Source of the DNA: Pollenia angustigena
Taxonomy: Eukaryota > Arthropoda > Insecta > Diptera > Polleniidae
Direction of reading: 5' to 3'
Assembly (NCBI GenBank): GCA_930367215.1
Contig: OV884057.1
Coordinates: 246,786,830-246,850,829 of the forward strand
Length of the DNA stretch: 64,000 nucleotides
Position 1 is the first letter of the stretch. The number at the start of each line of letters is the position of its first letter. Under the pieces are notes generated by a model, which did no database searches, had not been told where the DNA came from, and saw only the letters and a list, made by a program, of their open reading frames with translations. The position numbers were made by a program, and so were the translations under genes. Shown piece after piece: positions 22,256-32,889 of this stretch.

Positions 22256-22840
22256 CTCCAATTCCATATGAAGATGCATCAGTTGCTAACACGATAGGCA
22301 AATTTTCATCAAAATGAACAAGGTGAGCTAGTTCTGATAATTGTCTTTTTAACTCGTTAAACGCGTTTTCCTGTTCCACACCCGTTTTTCCATTCTTAAT
22401 TTTATTAAAAAGTTCCCGAATTCGAGGAATTGGATACTTTTCTATATCCATTTGGGGGTTAATTGTGACTTTAAAATCTGCACAGACTCGAATTTTATTG
22501 CCTGGCTTAGGCACAATAACTAATGGTGACGCCCATTGACTAAATTAAATAGGTTTCCATATTCCTAACTGAGTCAAACGATCTGCTTCCGTTTTAAAAG
22601 CCTCAACATAGAATATGGTATAGGTCGTGGCTTACAAAATTTTGGCCTAGCTGCAGGTCTCATGTAAATATGACCTTTCATTGTGTTGCATAATCCAAGG
22701 TCATTTGAAAATAAATCTTTAAATTCGTCACATATGGATTTTAAGTTATTATTATCGTCAAGTTTAAATATTTGTACTACTTTAAACTCATCATACCAAT
22801 TTAGCCCAAAAATATTATTACATTCATTAGAATCTGCCAC
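22194..22840 (-). pseudogene. Reverse transcriptase/RNase H remnant of the LTR element
   Basis: The reading resumes after protease with the pre-RT region (DEFKDLFSNDLG, KPRPIPYSM). It shifts frame near 22615, gives SPLVIVPKPG and then RVCADFKVTINPQ (RT start). An abrupt jump, from LFNKIKNGK to ENAFNELKRQL and ATDASSYGIGAA, marks a deletion that removes the whole RT palm with the Y-x-D-D box and joins to RNase H. RNase H is itself cut off after the first motif. Confidence 0.8.
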
Positions 22841-22891
22841 AATAAGTTCGAGAAACTTTTGCTCATCTTGAACCTGGACATCAACTAAAAT

Positions 22892-24091
22892 TTAACCTAA
22901 AACCGGAATTTGTGAATTACCATATCCAACTAGTTTAACTGATGTAGGGTTTAACACTGTGCCCTTCAATAATTTGTAGCTGTCTAAACCAATTACAGAA
23001 CGCATAGCTCCCGTATCAAATTGAAATTTCATGTTCAGATTATTTATTTTAACACTAACCAGCATTTTATTTCCAGATCGTGTAATTATATTGTCCGTAG
23101 CACCACATGTTAAAATTGTACTAATGTCTTCTGAAGAACTATCTGTCTCTACTTTATTTTGTTCGTGGACTAATTTTACGTAACTTTTTATATTAGATTT
23201 AGATCTACATACCGATGCAATATGACCAATTTTTTTACAAACATAACACTGAGCTTTTAGGTATTTGCAGTTTGACTTATCAGGTTTTTTGAAACAACCA
23301 CTACACGCTGGCCATTGACGGCTTGATTTGTTTTCTTGATTTTTAATATTTTGCTTTTTTGATTCTTGCTTTACAACAAAAATTTCAGAATCTCCTTCTT
23401 GATTTGATTTTATACTTCGAACTGTCTTTTGTGTTGCTTCGAAGGTTTCTGCAATCTGTAATACTTCTTCCAATGTTGGATCATCTTTATGCAACGCTGC
23501 GGTTTTAACGGGCTCATCCGGTGTATATAAAATTAGAATATCTCGTATGAGTTCATCAGAAAAATCACTACAGCATGTTTCTTTTTTACATACAAATTTA
23601 CATTCTCTAGCCATACCTCTTAATTCAGTTACCCAATGATTGTAACTCTCTCCTTCAAGCTTGGTTCTTTTGTAAAACTCGTACCTTGACTTTATTATAT
23701 GTATTTTACTCTTATAGTGAGCATCCAAATTGGAGACTAGTTGTGAATACGATAAAACTCCTAGACTATGTTTTCCAACAACTTTCTGCAACAACCGATA
23801 ACTCTTGTCACCGATCCATGACAAGAAAAATTACCTCTTCTTTTCCTCATCTTCAACGCTGTACGCCTTAAAATGCTCTTCTAATTGTCTCCTGTAGGTG
23901 TCAAAATCATTGGAATCTTCATCAAACTGTTGAAACTTCGGCACTGCTATGCTATTCGTAGTTATACTACTACCAGGACTAACATTACGCTGATTTAAGA
24001 TTTCTGCGAAAAATTGTTGTTGTTGTGCAAACAATTGCTGAGTCCAAGACTGCTGCTGCCTTTCCAAAATTTCCTCAATTGATTTCTCCAT
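22892..24091 (-). pseudogene. gag-protease region of the Ty3/gypsy element
   Basis: I chose the ATG at 24091, just after the primer-binding region, rather than the upstream in-frame TTG. A Gln-rich N-terminus (RQQQSWTQQLFAQQQQ) leads to a gypsy-type gag with VPKFQQFDEDSNDF and YEFYKRTKLEGESYNHWV. A zinc knuckle CYVCKKIGHIASVC and an aspartic protease core FDTGAMRSVIG follow. Gag and protease are in one frame. It is broken by in-frame TAA codons at 23833-23831 and 22894-22892. Reading continues in frame into 22574-22840. Confidence 0.85.
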
Positions 24092-24109
24092 TTTATAACT
24101 CGTCGCCAA

Positions 24110-24277
24110 TAATATATTTTTGGTATCAAGAAAATTTCATTTATTAAACATCAAATATGAACTCCGAAATCGAATCTATTAACAAATTTTTTATCAAAAA
24201 ACATATAACTCAAAGTCAATAGATTTTAAACAAAACTTATAAATAACAAGTTTATTCTTTAACAATCAAACATATCA
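24110..24277 (-). repeat. LTR (5' LTR of the minus-strand element)
   Basis: Partner of 21675-21842. Transcription of the element would start here and run toward lower coordinates. The primer-binding region lies immediately inside at 24109-24095. Confidence 0.9.
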
Positions 24278-24385
24278 CATAGATAAATCCATATTTATAT
24301 GGACATAAAAGCATGATGTGTTTTTTAATACTGTAGTGTAGGATATCATATGGTCGGGCTTGACCGACTATACTTTTTTACTTGT
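24278..24385 (+). repeat. Repeat family A, right part of the split copy
   Basis: It continues 21674 after the LTR insertion ('catagataaatccatatttatatggacat') and closes with 'ggtcgggcttgaccgactatac' and 'tttcttacttgttt'-type sequence, the family's right end. Confidence 0.8.
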
Positions 24386-24666
24386 TTTATTATGTATTTC
24401 TCAAAAATCAAAAACTTGAAATTTTTATAAAAAAATTTTTTTTTTTTTGGTCAAACTGTATTAATATCTCTTAAAAAACTGAGTGAACCTAAAAAATATA
24501 TTTTTTTTTTGTTTGTTAAGGAACAGGGAAAATACCCTTCTCAAGTTATGCTACTATAAGTGATGAAATTACAAGGTGCAGATTCGCTTTCAGCTTTCTA
24601 AATAAGTAAAGAAACAACTTTCATTTCTAGCAAACCAAAAATTTTATCGCAATTTGTAAACCTGTG
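24386..24666. other. AT-rich spacer with T runs
   Basis: No gene or repeat boundary recognised. Confidence 0.4.
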
Positions 24667-26591
24667 CCCATGTTCTGTAACTCTTGCGTCGAGAAACTTT
24701 TCGATTAAAATGTGTGAAATGAAACAGCTGTTTTTCTCCTTTAACTGTGTCTGTAACTTTTTCTTGGAGAGTACAAGTTGTCACGTAAGGAAATTACTTG
24801 CCAATTTACTGAAAAAGTGTGTCTGTAACATGTTTGTAAGAAAAGTTCCCGCTTTGAACTGTCAAATAAACTCACGAAAAAAAATGGGGCGAGAAGCAAT
24901 TTTGACAATAAAAACGATTCAAAATGCAAAATGCATAGAATAAAATTAATAATATTTGGTTTTTGAAATATTTTTTCATTGTTTAATTATTTTGCTTTTA
25001 ACATTTTTATAAAATATGTATGTATGTATACGAATTTATTCAAAGCTGATTTTCAAACAACAAACATTAAAGTCGCATTTTACATTATTTTGTAAAGCCG
25101 ACGGTTGTATTTTCGCCGCCTTCGTTGAAAAATTTTCAATTTTAGTAAATTATGGTGCCCGCCAACAACGATATGTGTTACTGGCGTTATCAACGCCTGT
25201 AATGTCACATCGGCTTCGGGTGCAATGTTATGACCAGGGAAACCAGAAATATGCTCTAAAAACGCGTTTTATGCGCATTAAATATTCAGTAAAAACTTCA
25301 AAATATGCCCTAAAAATTAAAAAATTGCTAGTTTGAAAACAATATATTCAACAATTATGGTGTTTTCTTTCCTACAAAAAAATGTTACATTTTATTTAAA
25401 AAATTAAATTAAATTAAATTATTAAATTAACAGTTCCAATCAATACAAACCATCCTAAAATTATAATCGGTAAATCCCAAACACCATAGTATTTAAAGAT
25501 TCCAAATTTTACTCTATTTGGAAAGGAATATTATCTAGTTATTTACATCCATATAAGATCTTTTGTCTTAAAGAGATTTTAGGGAAGGTCACTAAATTTT
25601 TAATTAATGTTTACATTTAAAAGGAAGTTAAAACTGTTTAAGGACGGGAGCTTTAGGCAAATGTAAACTGATTCGAAAAGAATTTAATTTGCAGTCAAAT
25701 ATTTTTGCAGCTAATTTAATATAAAAACCAATAAAACTATATAGTTTACGGACACAAAGAGTCTAATTTGGAAAGAAGTTACATCGAGTTCGTCCTTATT
25801 ACAATTACAATTAAAATGTTTTTACCAAATTTAATCAAATTATGTACAAGATCGTAAGTTGTACTTTGCGGACAAGGTGAAGATTTACTGACAACCAGCC
25901 AGACGGACGGATGGATAACGTTAGATCACTGTGATTCTGAGTCGATCGGTACACTTAATGATTGGTCCAGATTTCTATGTATTTAACACATCACCATAAA
26001 CGTATTTAATTGATTTTTCCTTAATTTTTGCTTATATATAAAATTTGATAGTTTCAAAAAACATGTATCTTCAGTAACAACCTGCTTTGTCTTACAATGT
26101 TCGAATAATAATTAAATGAAGATGCAGCAACATGTTGTGTATACAGATAGATATTTTAACAAAAAATCCAAAATTTTGCAAAAAAAAAAATTATTATGTA
26201 TCAAAATATGCCTCAAAAAGGCAAAATATGCGCTATAAACGCAAAAAAATGCTCCAAAAAAGCTCTTTCAACTAAATTATGCAAAAAAATGCAGCAACCG
26301 GTAAAATATGCAAAAATATGCACTAACAAATCGATGCCAAAATTCATAAAAAGCTCTAAAACGAATAAATTAATTGTTTCAGGCGTCATTGATCGCTCAA
26401 GAAAAAACATGCAATTGCGTATTTATGGTTTCCCTGGTTATGACATTTATAACGTAACGACGTAATCTCTTTTGATAGTTTTCGACATGAGTTACAGACA
26501 TAGTTTTTTCTCACTTTTCGAGAAACGATGGAATATTTTGTTTCGCATCTTTTCGATGCGAGTAGTTCTCACTTAAGCTACAGAACCTGGG
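24667..26591. mobile_element. Possible inverted-repeat element hosting a hAT
   Basis: The ends 'cccatgttctgtaactcttg' and, reversed, 'cccaggttctgtagcttaag' match imperfectly. Inward sequences ('gcgtcgagaaacttttcga' and the inverted 'tcgaaaagatgcgaaac'-like block) also pair loosely. 'gtctgtaac' recurs at 24748 and 24823. The hAT at 25235-26436 is nested inside. No target duplication is clear. Confidence 0.4.
25235..26436. mobile_element. Non-autonomous hAT element with internal repeat A piece
   Basis: An 8-bp target duplication GTTATGAC lies at 25227-25234 and 26437-26444. The ends are CAGGGAAACCAGAAATATGC and, reversed, CAGGGAAACCATAAATACGC. The first 100 and last 250 bp are dense in 'aaaatatgc' motifs. 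The centre (about 25540-25985) carries a worn family A segment ('ccagccagacggacggatgg', 'gattctgagtcgatcggta'). The same composite recurs at about 41330-42115, so the foreign segment travels with the element. Confidence 0.85.
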
Positions 26592-27239
26592 TACTGTGTA
26601 ATAAATACTTATTTTAAAAATTATTCAAATAGTCCAATATGAATCTTTCGTATGAAAAAATTTTGGCCAAACAAATTTCCAATACAATATGAATTCATCT
26701 GGGAACCCTGACTGAATGTAAAAATAACTTGTTGGACTTCCTAAGCTAAAAATATGAGTGGGAAACTTCTTTATTGAATACACCCGAATTGGGGAGTTAA
26801 AAGACGAAGTAGCGTAAAGAAGCACTGAGCAATATTACAAAAACAAAATAAAAAGAAAAACGGAAATTATTTTCGAAAAACTATTAAATCTAAAACTCAA
26901 AACAAAAAGCGATATTAAGGGGTGAATGATAAAGTAAATTAATGAAAATAAGGGAATATCTTGAAGAAGAAGATGCAAAATAAAATTGAAATTTTCAAAT
27001 AAGACAGAGCAAAGAAATAAAGAGTAGATATTATTAGGTCTGTTATTTCAACCGAATACTGAAAGAGTTTTGATTTAAAAGTAGTGAATATAAAGGTTAA
27101 TTGAATTTTGCGAATACAACAATCGCAGTAAAGTTTTACCTGACGTGTTAGCCCAATCTCAAGGTGGTCTTAAATACTTTGTGACAAAAAATGCATTTAC
27201 CAACCGCCCCTGTGTGTAAGCGCAACAGCACAAACAGGT
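26592..27239. other. AT-rich stretch, no gene recognised
   Basis: A possible hAT right end 'gggaaccctg' (26700-26710) has no partner that I could find. Otherwise unremarkable A-rich sequence. Confidence 0.4.
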
Positions 27240-27500
27240 AACAATTTGGCCTTTGTTTAGCAGCTGGAGCCTTCTAGCCTCCTCTGCCTTAAAAGTAGCC
27301 AGCTTGATATGTTGTATAACAACCAGCACCTACTACTACTTCCGATACTTTAAAATCCGATCTCCCTTTTCGCGACTCAGAACAACTTCGTGGCTCCCGT
27401 GTTTCCCTCAACTAGTAGTCAGACCGGAGCCGTGTCTCTAGGGACTACTAATTCCCGTGGTACCCGACAGGATCTTTGGTCAACAGCGATCGGAAGCAAA
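27240..27500 (+). repeat. GC-richer repeated block with 'CTCGTGGTACC' motif
   Basis: About 260 bp of balanced composition stand out from the AT-rich surroundings. The end, 'gggactactaattcccgtgg' followed by 'tacccgacaggatc', resembles two sites at 44945-44975 and 45092-45123. It may be an end fragment of a retroelement. The 62-codon frame has no known domain. Confidence 0.4.
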
Positions 27501-27530
27501 TAAGAACACTAAATTAAACTTTTTTCCTTT

Positions 27531-28100
27531 TTGTACCCACCACCACTAGGGTACACTTAATAAGTGTACACTTAGTTTGTCAATCCGTGTGAAACTTTTT
27601 TAATAATCATTATTTTGGGTACTTAATGATTCTAATGGCCATTTTCTCAAGGTATCTACAAACTCTCTGTTACTTAATGTCAACATAAATTTATTAGACC
27701 GATAAACTGTCCGTTAACGATTTTGGGTTTCTCAATATACCGACGAAAAACATTGTTTCAGTTGCCAACACCTCTCAAAATACATGTAAAGGTATGGAGT
27801 CAGCTGTTTGAATTTATCTGTACGGCAAATAAAAGAAAATTAACAGAATAGAAGCAAATGAGACATTAAGAAAACCAAATTTCTTTAATGTGCAGTTTTT
27901 CGTTGGGAAAAAAGATAATCGCGTAATGAGAAAATATCCATAAGTCAATTTACCAATTTGCGCCTGTATGTCCATCTGTCTGTCCGTCTATTGAAATCAC
28001 GGTCACTCTAGAACGACTAAAGTAAAGAACAATATGTGTCCAACTATTTCTAGTTCTCCCAAGCAGTTTGGAATTGAAATCCAGCAAAATCGGATACAAA
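27531..28100 (+). repeat. Repeat family B (mini-me/DINE-1-like), worn copy
   Basis: It starts 'acccaccaccactagggtacac' and contains 'tttgtcaatccgtgtgaaac', the GTCY block 'gtccatctgtctgtccgtc', 'cacggtcactctagaacgact' and 'ttggaattgaaatccagca'. All occur in the same order in the copy at 57175-57946. Confidence 0.65.
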
Positions 28101-28239
28101 AACTAACATAAATATTTTATCGGCCGTATAAAAAGTGTAGTACTTTACTTTAACCTACCAGGTAGGATGAACCTTCATTTTCTTTGTCGCTCACTTTAGG
28201 TTAAAGTAAAGTTTTAATAATGGAACACATTTTATAAGG

Positions 28240-28288
28240 CCGGTTAAAGTCTACTTTTAGCTATCGGTAAGTTGTGAAAACGGGCCTA
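28240..28288. mobile_element. Minimal 49-bp relative of the Harbinger-like MITE
   Basis: TAA stands on both sides of GGCCGGTTAAAG...TTGTGAAAACGGGCC. The right 35 bp ('tagctatcggtaagttgtga' and 'aaacgggcc') match the ends of the 532-bp element at 60566-61097. It appears to be an extreme internal deletion product that kept little more than its ends. Confidence 0.5.
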
Positions 28289-28449
28289 AGTCAAGTTACA
28301 ATCCTCCAAAGCTTTTATACTTTAATAGTGTTATAAATAGTATAATTTTTGTTATAAAAATATTAAAATAAACAGAAGTAAAGGAAGAACATGTAAAATA
28401 AATTAAATAGATAATCATTCAAAGCAAATTTCGATCTACCAAAGGTTAA

Positions 28450-28754
28450 ATACAATTTTGTTTAAGGATTGATGTTTGATTAATGACGTCAGCAGTCGTC
28501 GATGGCTGCGAGTGTTAAACGGCAAGCCCTCTGAGGAGATTGAGTGGTTGCAATCAAAACATGTCAGGGTAACCTGTCCATAAAAACGCCTGGGTTCGAG
28601 CCCAGATTGAGTCAAGAATGAAAAATTATCAGTAAATTTTAATTAATTTTCATGTTGTAAAATTCCTTTCTTCATAAAAATAATTTAATGAAAATTAAAT
28701 TTGATGAACTTAAGCCTAATTAAAAAAAAAAAAAAATATTAAAAATTTGGATTT
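28450..28754 (+). mobile_element. tRNA-derived SINE, copy 2
   Basis: It is nearly identical to 7849-8141 over about 290 bp. The A-box-like tggctgcgagtg lies at 28503-28514 and the B box GGTTCGAGCCC at 28593-28603. Differences are a few substitutions, a 2-base insertion before the B box and a longer A run near the 3' end (28722-28735). The common edges run from 'caattttgtttaagg' to 'attaaaaatttggatt'. Confidence 0.65.
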
Positions 28755-28845
28755 TCTAATATCAAAAATTTTTATTGCTAAAAATTATAAAATAAAAAAA
28801 AACCGAAAATTCGCTTTGTGACGTAGTTCTAAGTATGTTCATAAG

Positions 28846-29999
28846 TAGGAGTCGACCAATTATCTTTCCGAATTATTAAATTTGTGTTAAAATGGCATCG
28901 ATTTGTTTTTGCATATTGGTGCATTTGTTGGTGAAAATGCATATTTTTGCATATTTAGGTTTTTAATGCATATTTTGACATTTTTGAGTCATTTTTTTCT
29001 TAAAAAAATTTTTAAATGCACAAAAAACCTTCCAAAAAAAAATTTTTAAAATCAATAAATAAATTCTTTGGAACTTTGCTTTAAGTACAAGATTTTCAAG
29101 TTTTCGACAAAAGATCCTTCTATTTTAAACCGATGCAGCCCCTTACATGGTTAAGGCTTCTAATCGGCTTAAAATATTTTATCTAAAACTGTTGCATATT
29201 ACTTGCTTGGCACATGGGTTATACCGCGTTGCAGAGAATTTCAAAGCCAATTCGATAATATTGCAATTTTTAATAAAATGTATCCCTTGGTTCCCCTTCC
29301 CTTGGCGGTCTGGTAAGATGCTTCAGAATTCTATTCAAAAACTCTGAGTAATTTAAGGATGTTAGAAGAGCTTGTTGATACCGATGGTTATGCAATTAAA
29401 AAAGCAAAAGAAATATTAAATTTAAATAACATCAGAAGTCAATTAGCATTGGTGTTACGGAAATATTGGTGAAACAAGAACTAATTAGGAGGAATTAAGT
29501 TTACTTAATACTCAAGTCAAATTATTTAATATTGCAGAAAGTAAAACTATCAATGTGGAAGGATAGAATAGCTCGACTAATTCAGAAAAAAATCAAAACG
29601 TTTGGCAAAAATAACAAAATAAATTTCAAATATTTTTGATCTGATCTGGAATCAAAATGGGATATGAAAATAAATTTGTCCAAAATGCATTGGCGTTCTT
29701 CAATTACAAGATAAAGTTTTACTTTAAATAAAACAGTACTTATTTATTCAAACAAACAAACAAACAAACAGACAAACATTTAATATAGTTATTTAAGTTT
29801 TTGAAAGATATTTGAATAATAATAATAAATTGAATTTCTTATATATTTGTTTTTAGTAAAATTAAATAATGATTTTTTATGGAAATTTTTCAAGTTTTTA
29901 GTGCATATTTTTGACTTTTTAAGCGCATATTTTGGATTTTTTAGTGCATATTTTAAGCGCATATTTTCGATTTTTTAGTGCATGAAAATCTAATTCCTA
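28846..29999 (+). mobile_element. hAT element, 1.15 kb, with transposase remnant
   Basis: An 8-bp target duplication TTCATAAG is at 28838-28845 and 30000-30007. The ends are TAGGAGTCGACC and, reversed, TAGGAATTAGATTTTCATGC. Repeats of 'tgcatatttt' crowd both ends, the same motif as in the element at 25235-26436, which suggests related transposases. A (CAAA)n microsatellite lies at 29752-29775. Confidence 0.85.
29120..29347 (+). pseudogene. hAT transposase fragment
   Basis: The frame reads [17 protein letters not shown], then [19 protein letters not shown]. The C-x-x-H of ITCLAH and its surroundings are the conserved block of many hAT transposases. The frame closes after about 75 residues. 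The DNA-binding domain, the catalytic region upstream and the C-terminal dimerisation region are gone. Confidence 0.7.
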
Positions 30000-30094
30000 T
30001 TCATAAGTATATGTATGTTGCAAATTTGATTTTTTTTAAGCAATAAAAATATTGTAGCATGATTCTTAATAAGTTGACTTTAAAACGAAATTAA

Positions 30095-30289
30095 CAGGGG
30101 TGTGCTGGAAGTCGAAAACGTAAAACGCAAGAATTTTAAAAATTTAAAGAATTTATTACAATGTTATTCAAATATTTTTTTATTAAACAGAATTTTATAA
30201 CAAAAATTTTAAAAATTAGTCTAAAAGTGTATTTAAAGCAACTTTTCATTTCTTGCATTTTACGTTTTTGATTTCCAGCACACCCCTTG
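30095..30289. mobile_element. 195-bp palindromic MITE
   Basis: The terminal inverted repeats are about 38 bp: 'caggggtgtgctggaagtcg' and inward 'aaaacgtaaaacgcaagaa'. The right end matches with a few changes and one extra base (CAAGGGG). The CAGGGG start hints at hAT, but no target duplication is legible. Confidence 0.75.
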
Positions 30290-30324
30290 AAGAGAATTTC
30301 TGCTTAAGGTAAGTGGAGCATATG

Positions 30325-32870
30325 TACGGTGACCATCCGTCCTGTATTTTACAGGACAGTCCTGTTTTTTAACATACTGTCCCTTGAGATTTTTTTGTAA
30401 ATACAGGACAGTACAATGTCCCTTATTTCCTAATTTGATATGCAAATGTCCTCTTTTTAGCATATACATTGCAAGAACATTAATATAAAATTATCATAAA
30501 AATCCAACTGTATACTTTCCCTACATTTCCAAAAGTGAAAAATTTGTTTACTGGGATATGGGAAATTTCCTATAATCTGGCAACATTGTGAATTGTCAGC
30601 TTGAAATTGAATTGTCAATGTCAACTTGTTAAAATAGCAATGTGAAAGATTTGTGGTTAGTAATTTATTTATTTATTTAAATTCACATTTAAAATAGCAT
30701 TCATTTTATTAGAGATATGGCTCCAACAAAAAGAAAATGTAATTTCAATGATGACTTAAAAAGCGAGTTTCCATTTATTAAAACAACAAGTAGCTCCAAT
30801 GAGGTGAGATGTGAAAAATGCTTGGCACATTTTTCTATAGCAAATAGTGGACGTACTGATATTAAACAACATTTGCAAACACAAAAGCATAAAAGAGCAG
30901 ATTTAGCCAAATCATCAAGTAAAGTTTTAACGAATTTTTTAAGAAGTAATACATTCAATGATAAAGAAAAGGACCTGGCTATTGTAGAAGGTACTTGGAC
31001 ATTTCACAGTGTTCAGCACAATTTTTCATTTAGGTCTAACGATTGCATATCAAAACTGATCAAATCGTGTTTCAATGAAAAATATTCTTGTGCTAGAACA
31101 AAATGTGAATCCATTGTTAACAATATTTTTACACCAATGCCATTAAATACAATCAAAGCAGATTTGTCAAACGTTCAATGTATCACAATATATTTAGATT
31201 GTTCGAATCACAAAAATGTTAAAATTTGTCCAATATTAATTCGATACTTTCTGCCAAATAAAGGAATTCAGATTAAGATTTTGGATGTTAAAGATCTTGT
31301 TGGAGAAACTTCAGATATTATTTCAAAATATGTGCAAGAGACTCTTGAAAAAAATAAAATAATTAGTAAAATGATAGCGTTTTGTGGAGACAGCACAAAT
31401 TGTAATTTTGGTGGTGCAGCCAGAAAAGGTCAGAATAATATCTTTCACAAAATGCAAAACTTCATTGGCCAAAAACTGATAGGTGTAAATTGCGCTGCAC
31501 ATATTTTGAACAACTGCATACAAACTGCAGCAGAATGCTTACCTATTGATATTGAAATTATTATTGTCAACATTTATTCTTTTTTTTATATTTATACAGT
31601 TAGAATTGAAAATTTCAAAGAAATATGTGAAGATATTGAAATAGAATATAAAAAGTTACTAGGACATAGCAAAACTCGATGGTTAACTTTAATGCCTGCT
31701 TTGGAAAGAATCATAAAACTATTTGAAGCTTTAAAATTATATTTTATGTCTCAACCAAAATGTTCGACAATATTACGAAATTTTTTTATGAGTCCTTGTG
31801 CTGAATTATGGTTATCCTTTGCATATAGCCAAGCTTCAACATTTCATAAAGCTATTCTTAATATAGAATCACAAAATATTTCAATGCCTGAGGCTTCAAC
31901 TATTTTAAAAGATTTAAAATTTAAATTGGTCGAACGGAAAAAGGATCTGTTTTTACCCCTTACCGTCAAAAATATTATTCTCGAATTACAGAAGAGTAAT
32001 GATTTTGATGAAACAATAACTAAAGAACATATAACAAATTTTTACCAAACATGCATTGATTACCTAAATCAGTGGGATAAAGCTTTTAGAGATGTAGAAA
32101 TTTTAGACTGGATATTGTTACGAAATATGTTATCTTGGGACAAGATTGAAAAAACTTTATCCTCTCTAAATGAATTTAGAAATGATTTAAAAATAAATAA
32201 TGAAGATTTATTTGATGAAGTGAGCTGCGTGAAAAATTTTGCAAATAATGAAAAAATAGAAGAATGGAGGGTAAAAAATATATCAGTAGATGAAAGATGG
32301 ATTGAAATTTTTAATCACTTTAAGAAACATGTGGTTGCATATAAAAATATATTGATACTTGTTGAATTTTGTCTATGTCTACCAGCTTCAAATGCTGCTA
32401 CCGAGAGAGTGTTTTCAATAATGAATAATATTTGGACCACCGGAAAATCGCAATTAAAAGTAAATACTTTAAGATCATTATTAATTACAAAATGCAATTT
32501 TAAAATGAATTGCTCAGAATTTAAAGGATTTTTAATTAACAATCCAGATGTTTTAAAAAAAATCCATTCTGTGGATAAATATCAAACTTCATAACTAAAT
32601 TTAACATTTATGTTGTTTTTTTCTATTTTTTTGTTAGCCTTAGTCAAGAAGACTGTTTATAAAACCAAATTTATTTTTTTAAATTATAATATTATAAAAA
32701 CTTTTTATTTAACTTTTTATTCTAGTCAAGAAGACTTGTTTTTGTTGTTACTTAATTTTATAATAATAATAATAAATATATTATATGATTATTTTTTCTG
32801 TTTTTCTTTTCATTTTTAACATAATTTTGTATTTGTCCTGTATTTTCCTTTCCCAAAAATGGTCACCGTA
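30325..32870 (+). mobile_element. Complete, possibly autonomous hAT transposon
   Basis: An exact 8-bp target duplication AGCATATG is at 30317-30324 and 32871-32878. It has perfect 12-bp terminal inverted repeats TACGGTGACCAT. 'gtcctgtatttt' occurs inside both ends, and the left end adds several 'aggacagt' motifs. The total is 2546 bp, the usual size of a full hAT. The single transposase gene has no stop or frameshift. Nothing is inserted into the element. It landed in the older repeat that continues at 32890. Confidence 0.93.
30717..32594 (+). CDS. hAT transposase with BED zinc finger, intact
   Basis: 625 residues, one exon. The ATG at 30717 is the first in frame and precedes the zinc finger. 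Residues 30-60 form a BED-type finger (C32, C35, H52, H58) that should bind the element's ends. The RNase H-like core has candidate catalytic Asp161 (TIYLDCSNH) and Asp225 (FCGDSTNC). It is followed by the hAT hallmarks C259-x2-H262 (GVNCAAH) and Arg321-Trp322 (KTRWLT). Glu563 lies in SNAATERVFS within the C-terminal dimerisation domain (KSQLKVNTLRSLL). The order and spacing match active hAT enzymes. The upstream 390 bp with 'taatttatttatttattt' would hold the promoter. A domesticated host gene is unlikely because terminal repeats and TSD are intact. Confidence 0.93.
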   Translation: MAPTKRKCNFNDDLKSEFPFIKTTSSSNEVRCEKCLAHFSIANSGRTDIKQHLQTQKHKRADLAKSSSKVLTNFLRSNTFNDKEKDLAIVEGTWTFHSVQHNFSFRSNDCISKLIKSCFNEKYSCARTKCESIVNNIFTPMPLNTIKADLSNVQCITIYLDCSNHKNVKICPILIRYFLPNKGIQIKILDVKDLVGETSDIISKYVQETLEKNKIISKMIAFCGDSTNCNFGGAARKGQNNIFHKMQNFIGQKLIGVNCAAHILNNCIQTAAECLPIDIEIIIVNIYSFFYIYTVRIENFKEICEDIEIEYKKLLGHSKTRWLTLMPALERIIKLFEALKLYFMSQPKCSTILRNFFMSPCAELWLSFAYSQASTFHKAILNIESQNISMPEASTILKDLKFKLVERKKDLFLPLTVKNIILELQKSNDFDETITKEHITNFYQTCIDYLNQWDKAFRDVEILDWILLRNMLSWDKIEKTLSSLNEFRNDLKINNEDLFDEVSCVKNFANNEKIEEWRVKNISVDERWIEIFNHFKKHVVAYKNILILVEFCLCLPASNAATERVFSIMNNIWTTGKSQLKVNTLRSLLITKCNFKMNCSEFKGFLINNPDVLKKIHSVDKYQTS

Positions 32871-32889
32871 AGCATATGTAGCGACGTTG

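Larger units (their letters stand above)
21675..24277 (-). mobile_element. Ty3/gypsy-type LTR retrotransposon, internally deleted
   Basis: Two 168-bp LTRs face the same way. A 5-bp target duplication CATAG stands at 21670-21674 and 24278-24282. Read on the minus strand, each LTR starts TGATATG and ends ATATTA. A primer-binding region (TTGGCGACGAG) follows the 5' LTR, and a purine tract (GAGGAGGAA) precedes the 3' LTR. The element keeps gag, protease and scraps of reverse transcriptase, RNase H and integrase in 2.6 kb, about half the length expected. The two LTRs differ at about two positions by eye, so the insertion is young. Confidence 0.9.

Noticed and set aside
21065..24385. Two separate family A copies flanking the LTR element
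   Set aside because: The CATAG target duplication and sequence continuity show a single copy split by the insertion.
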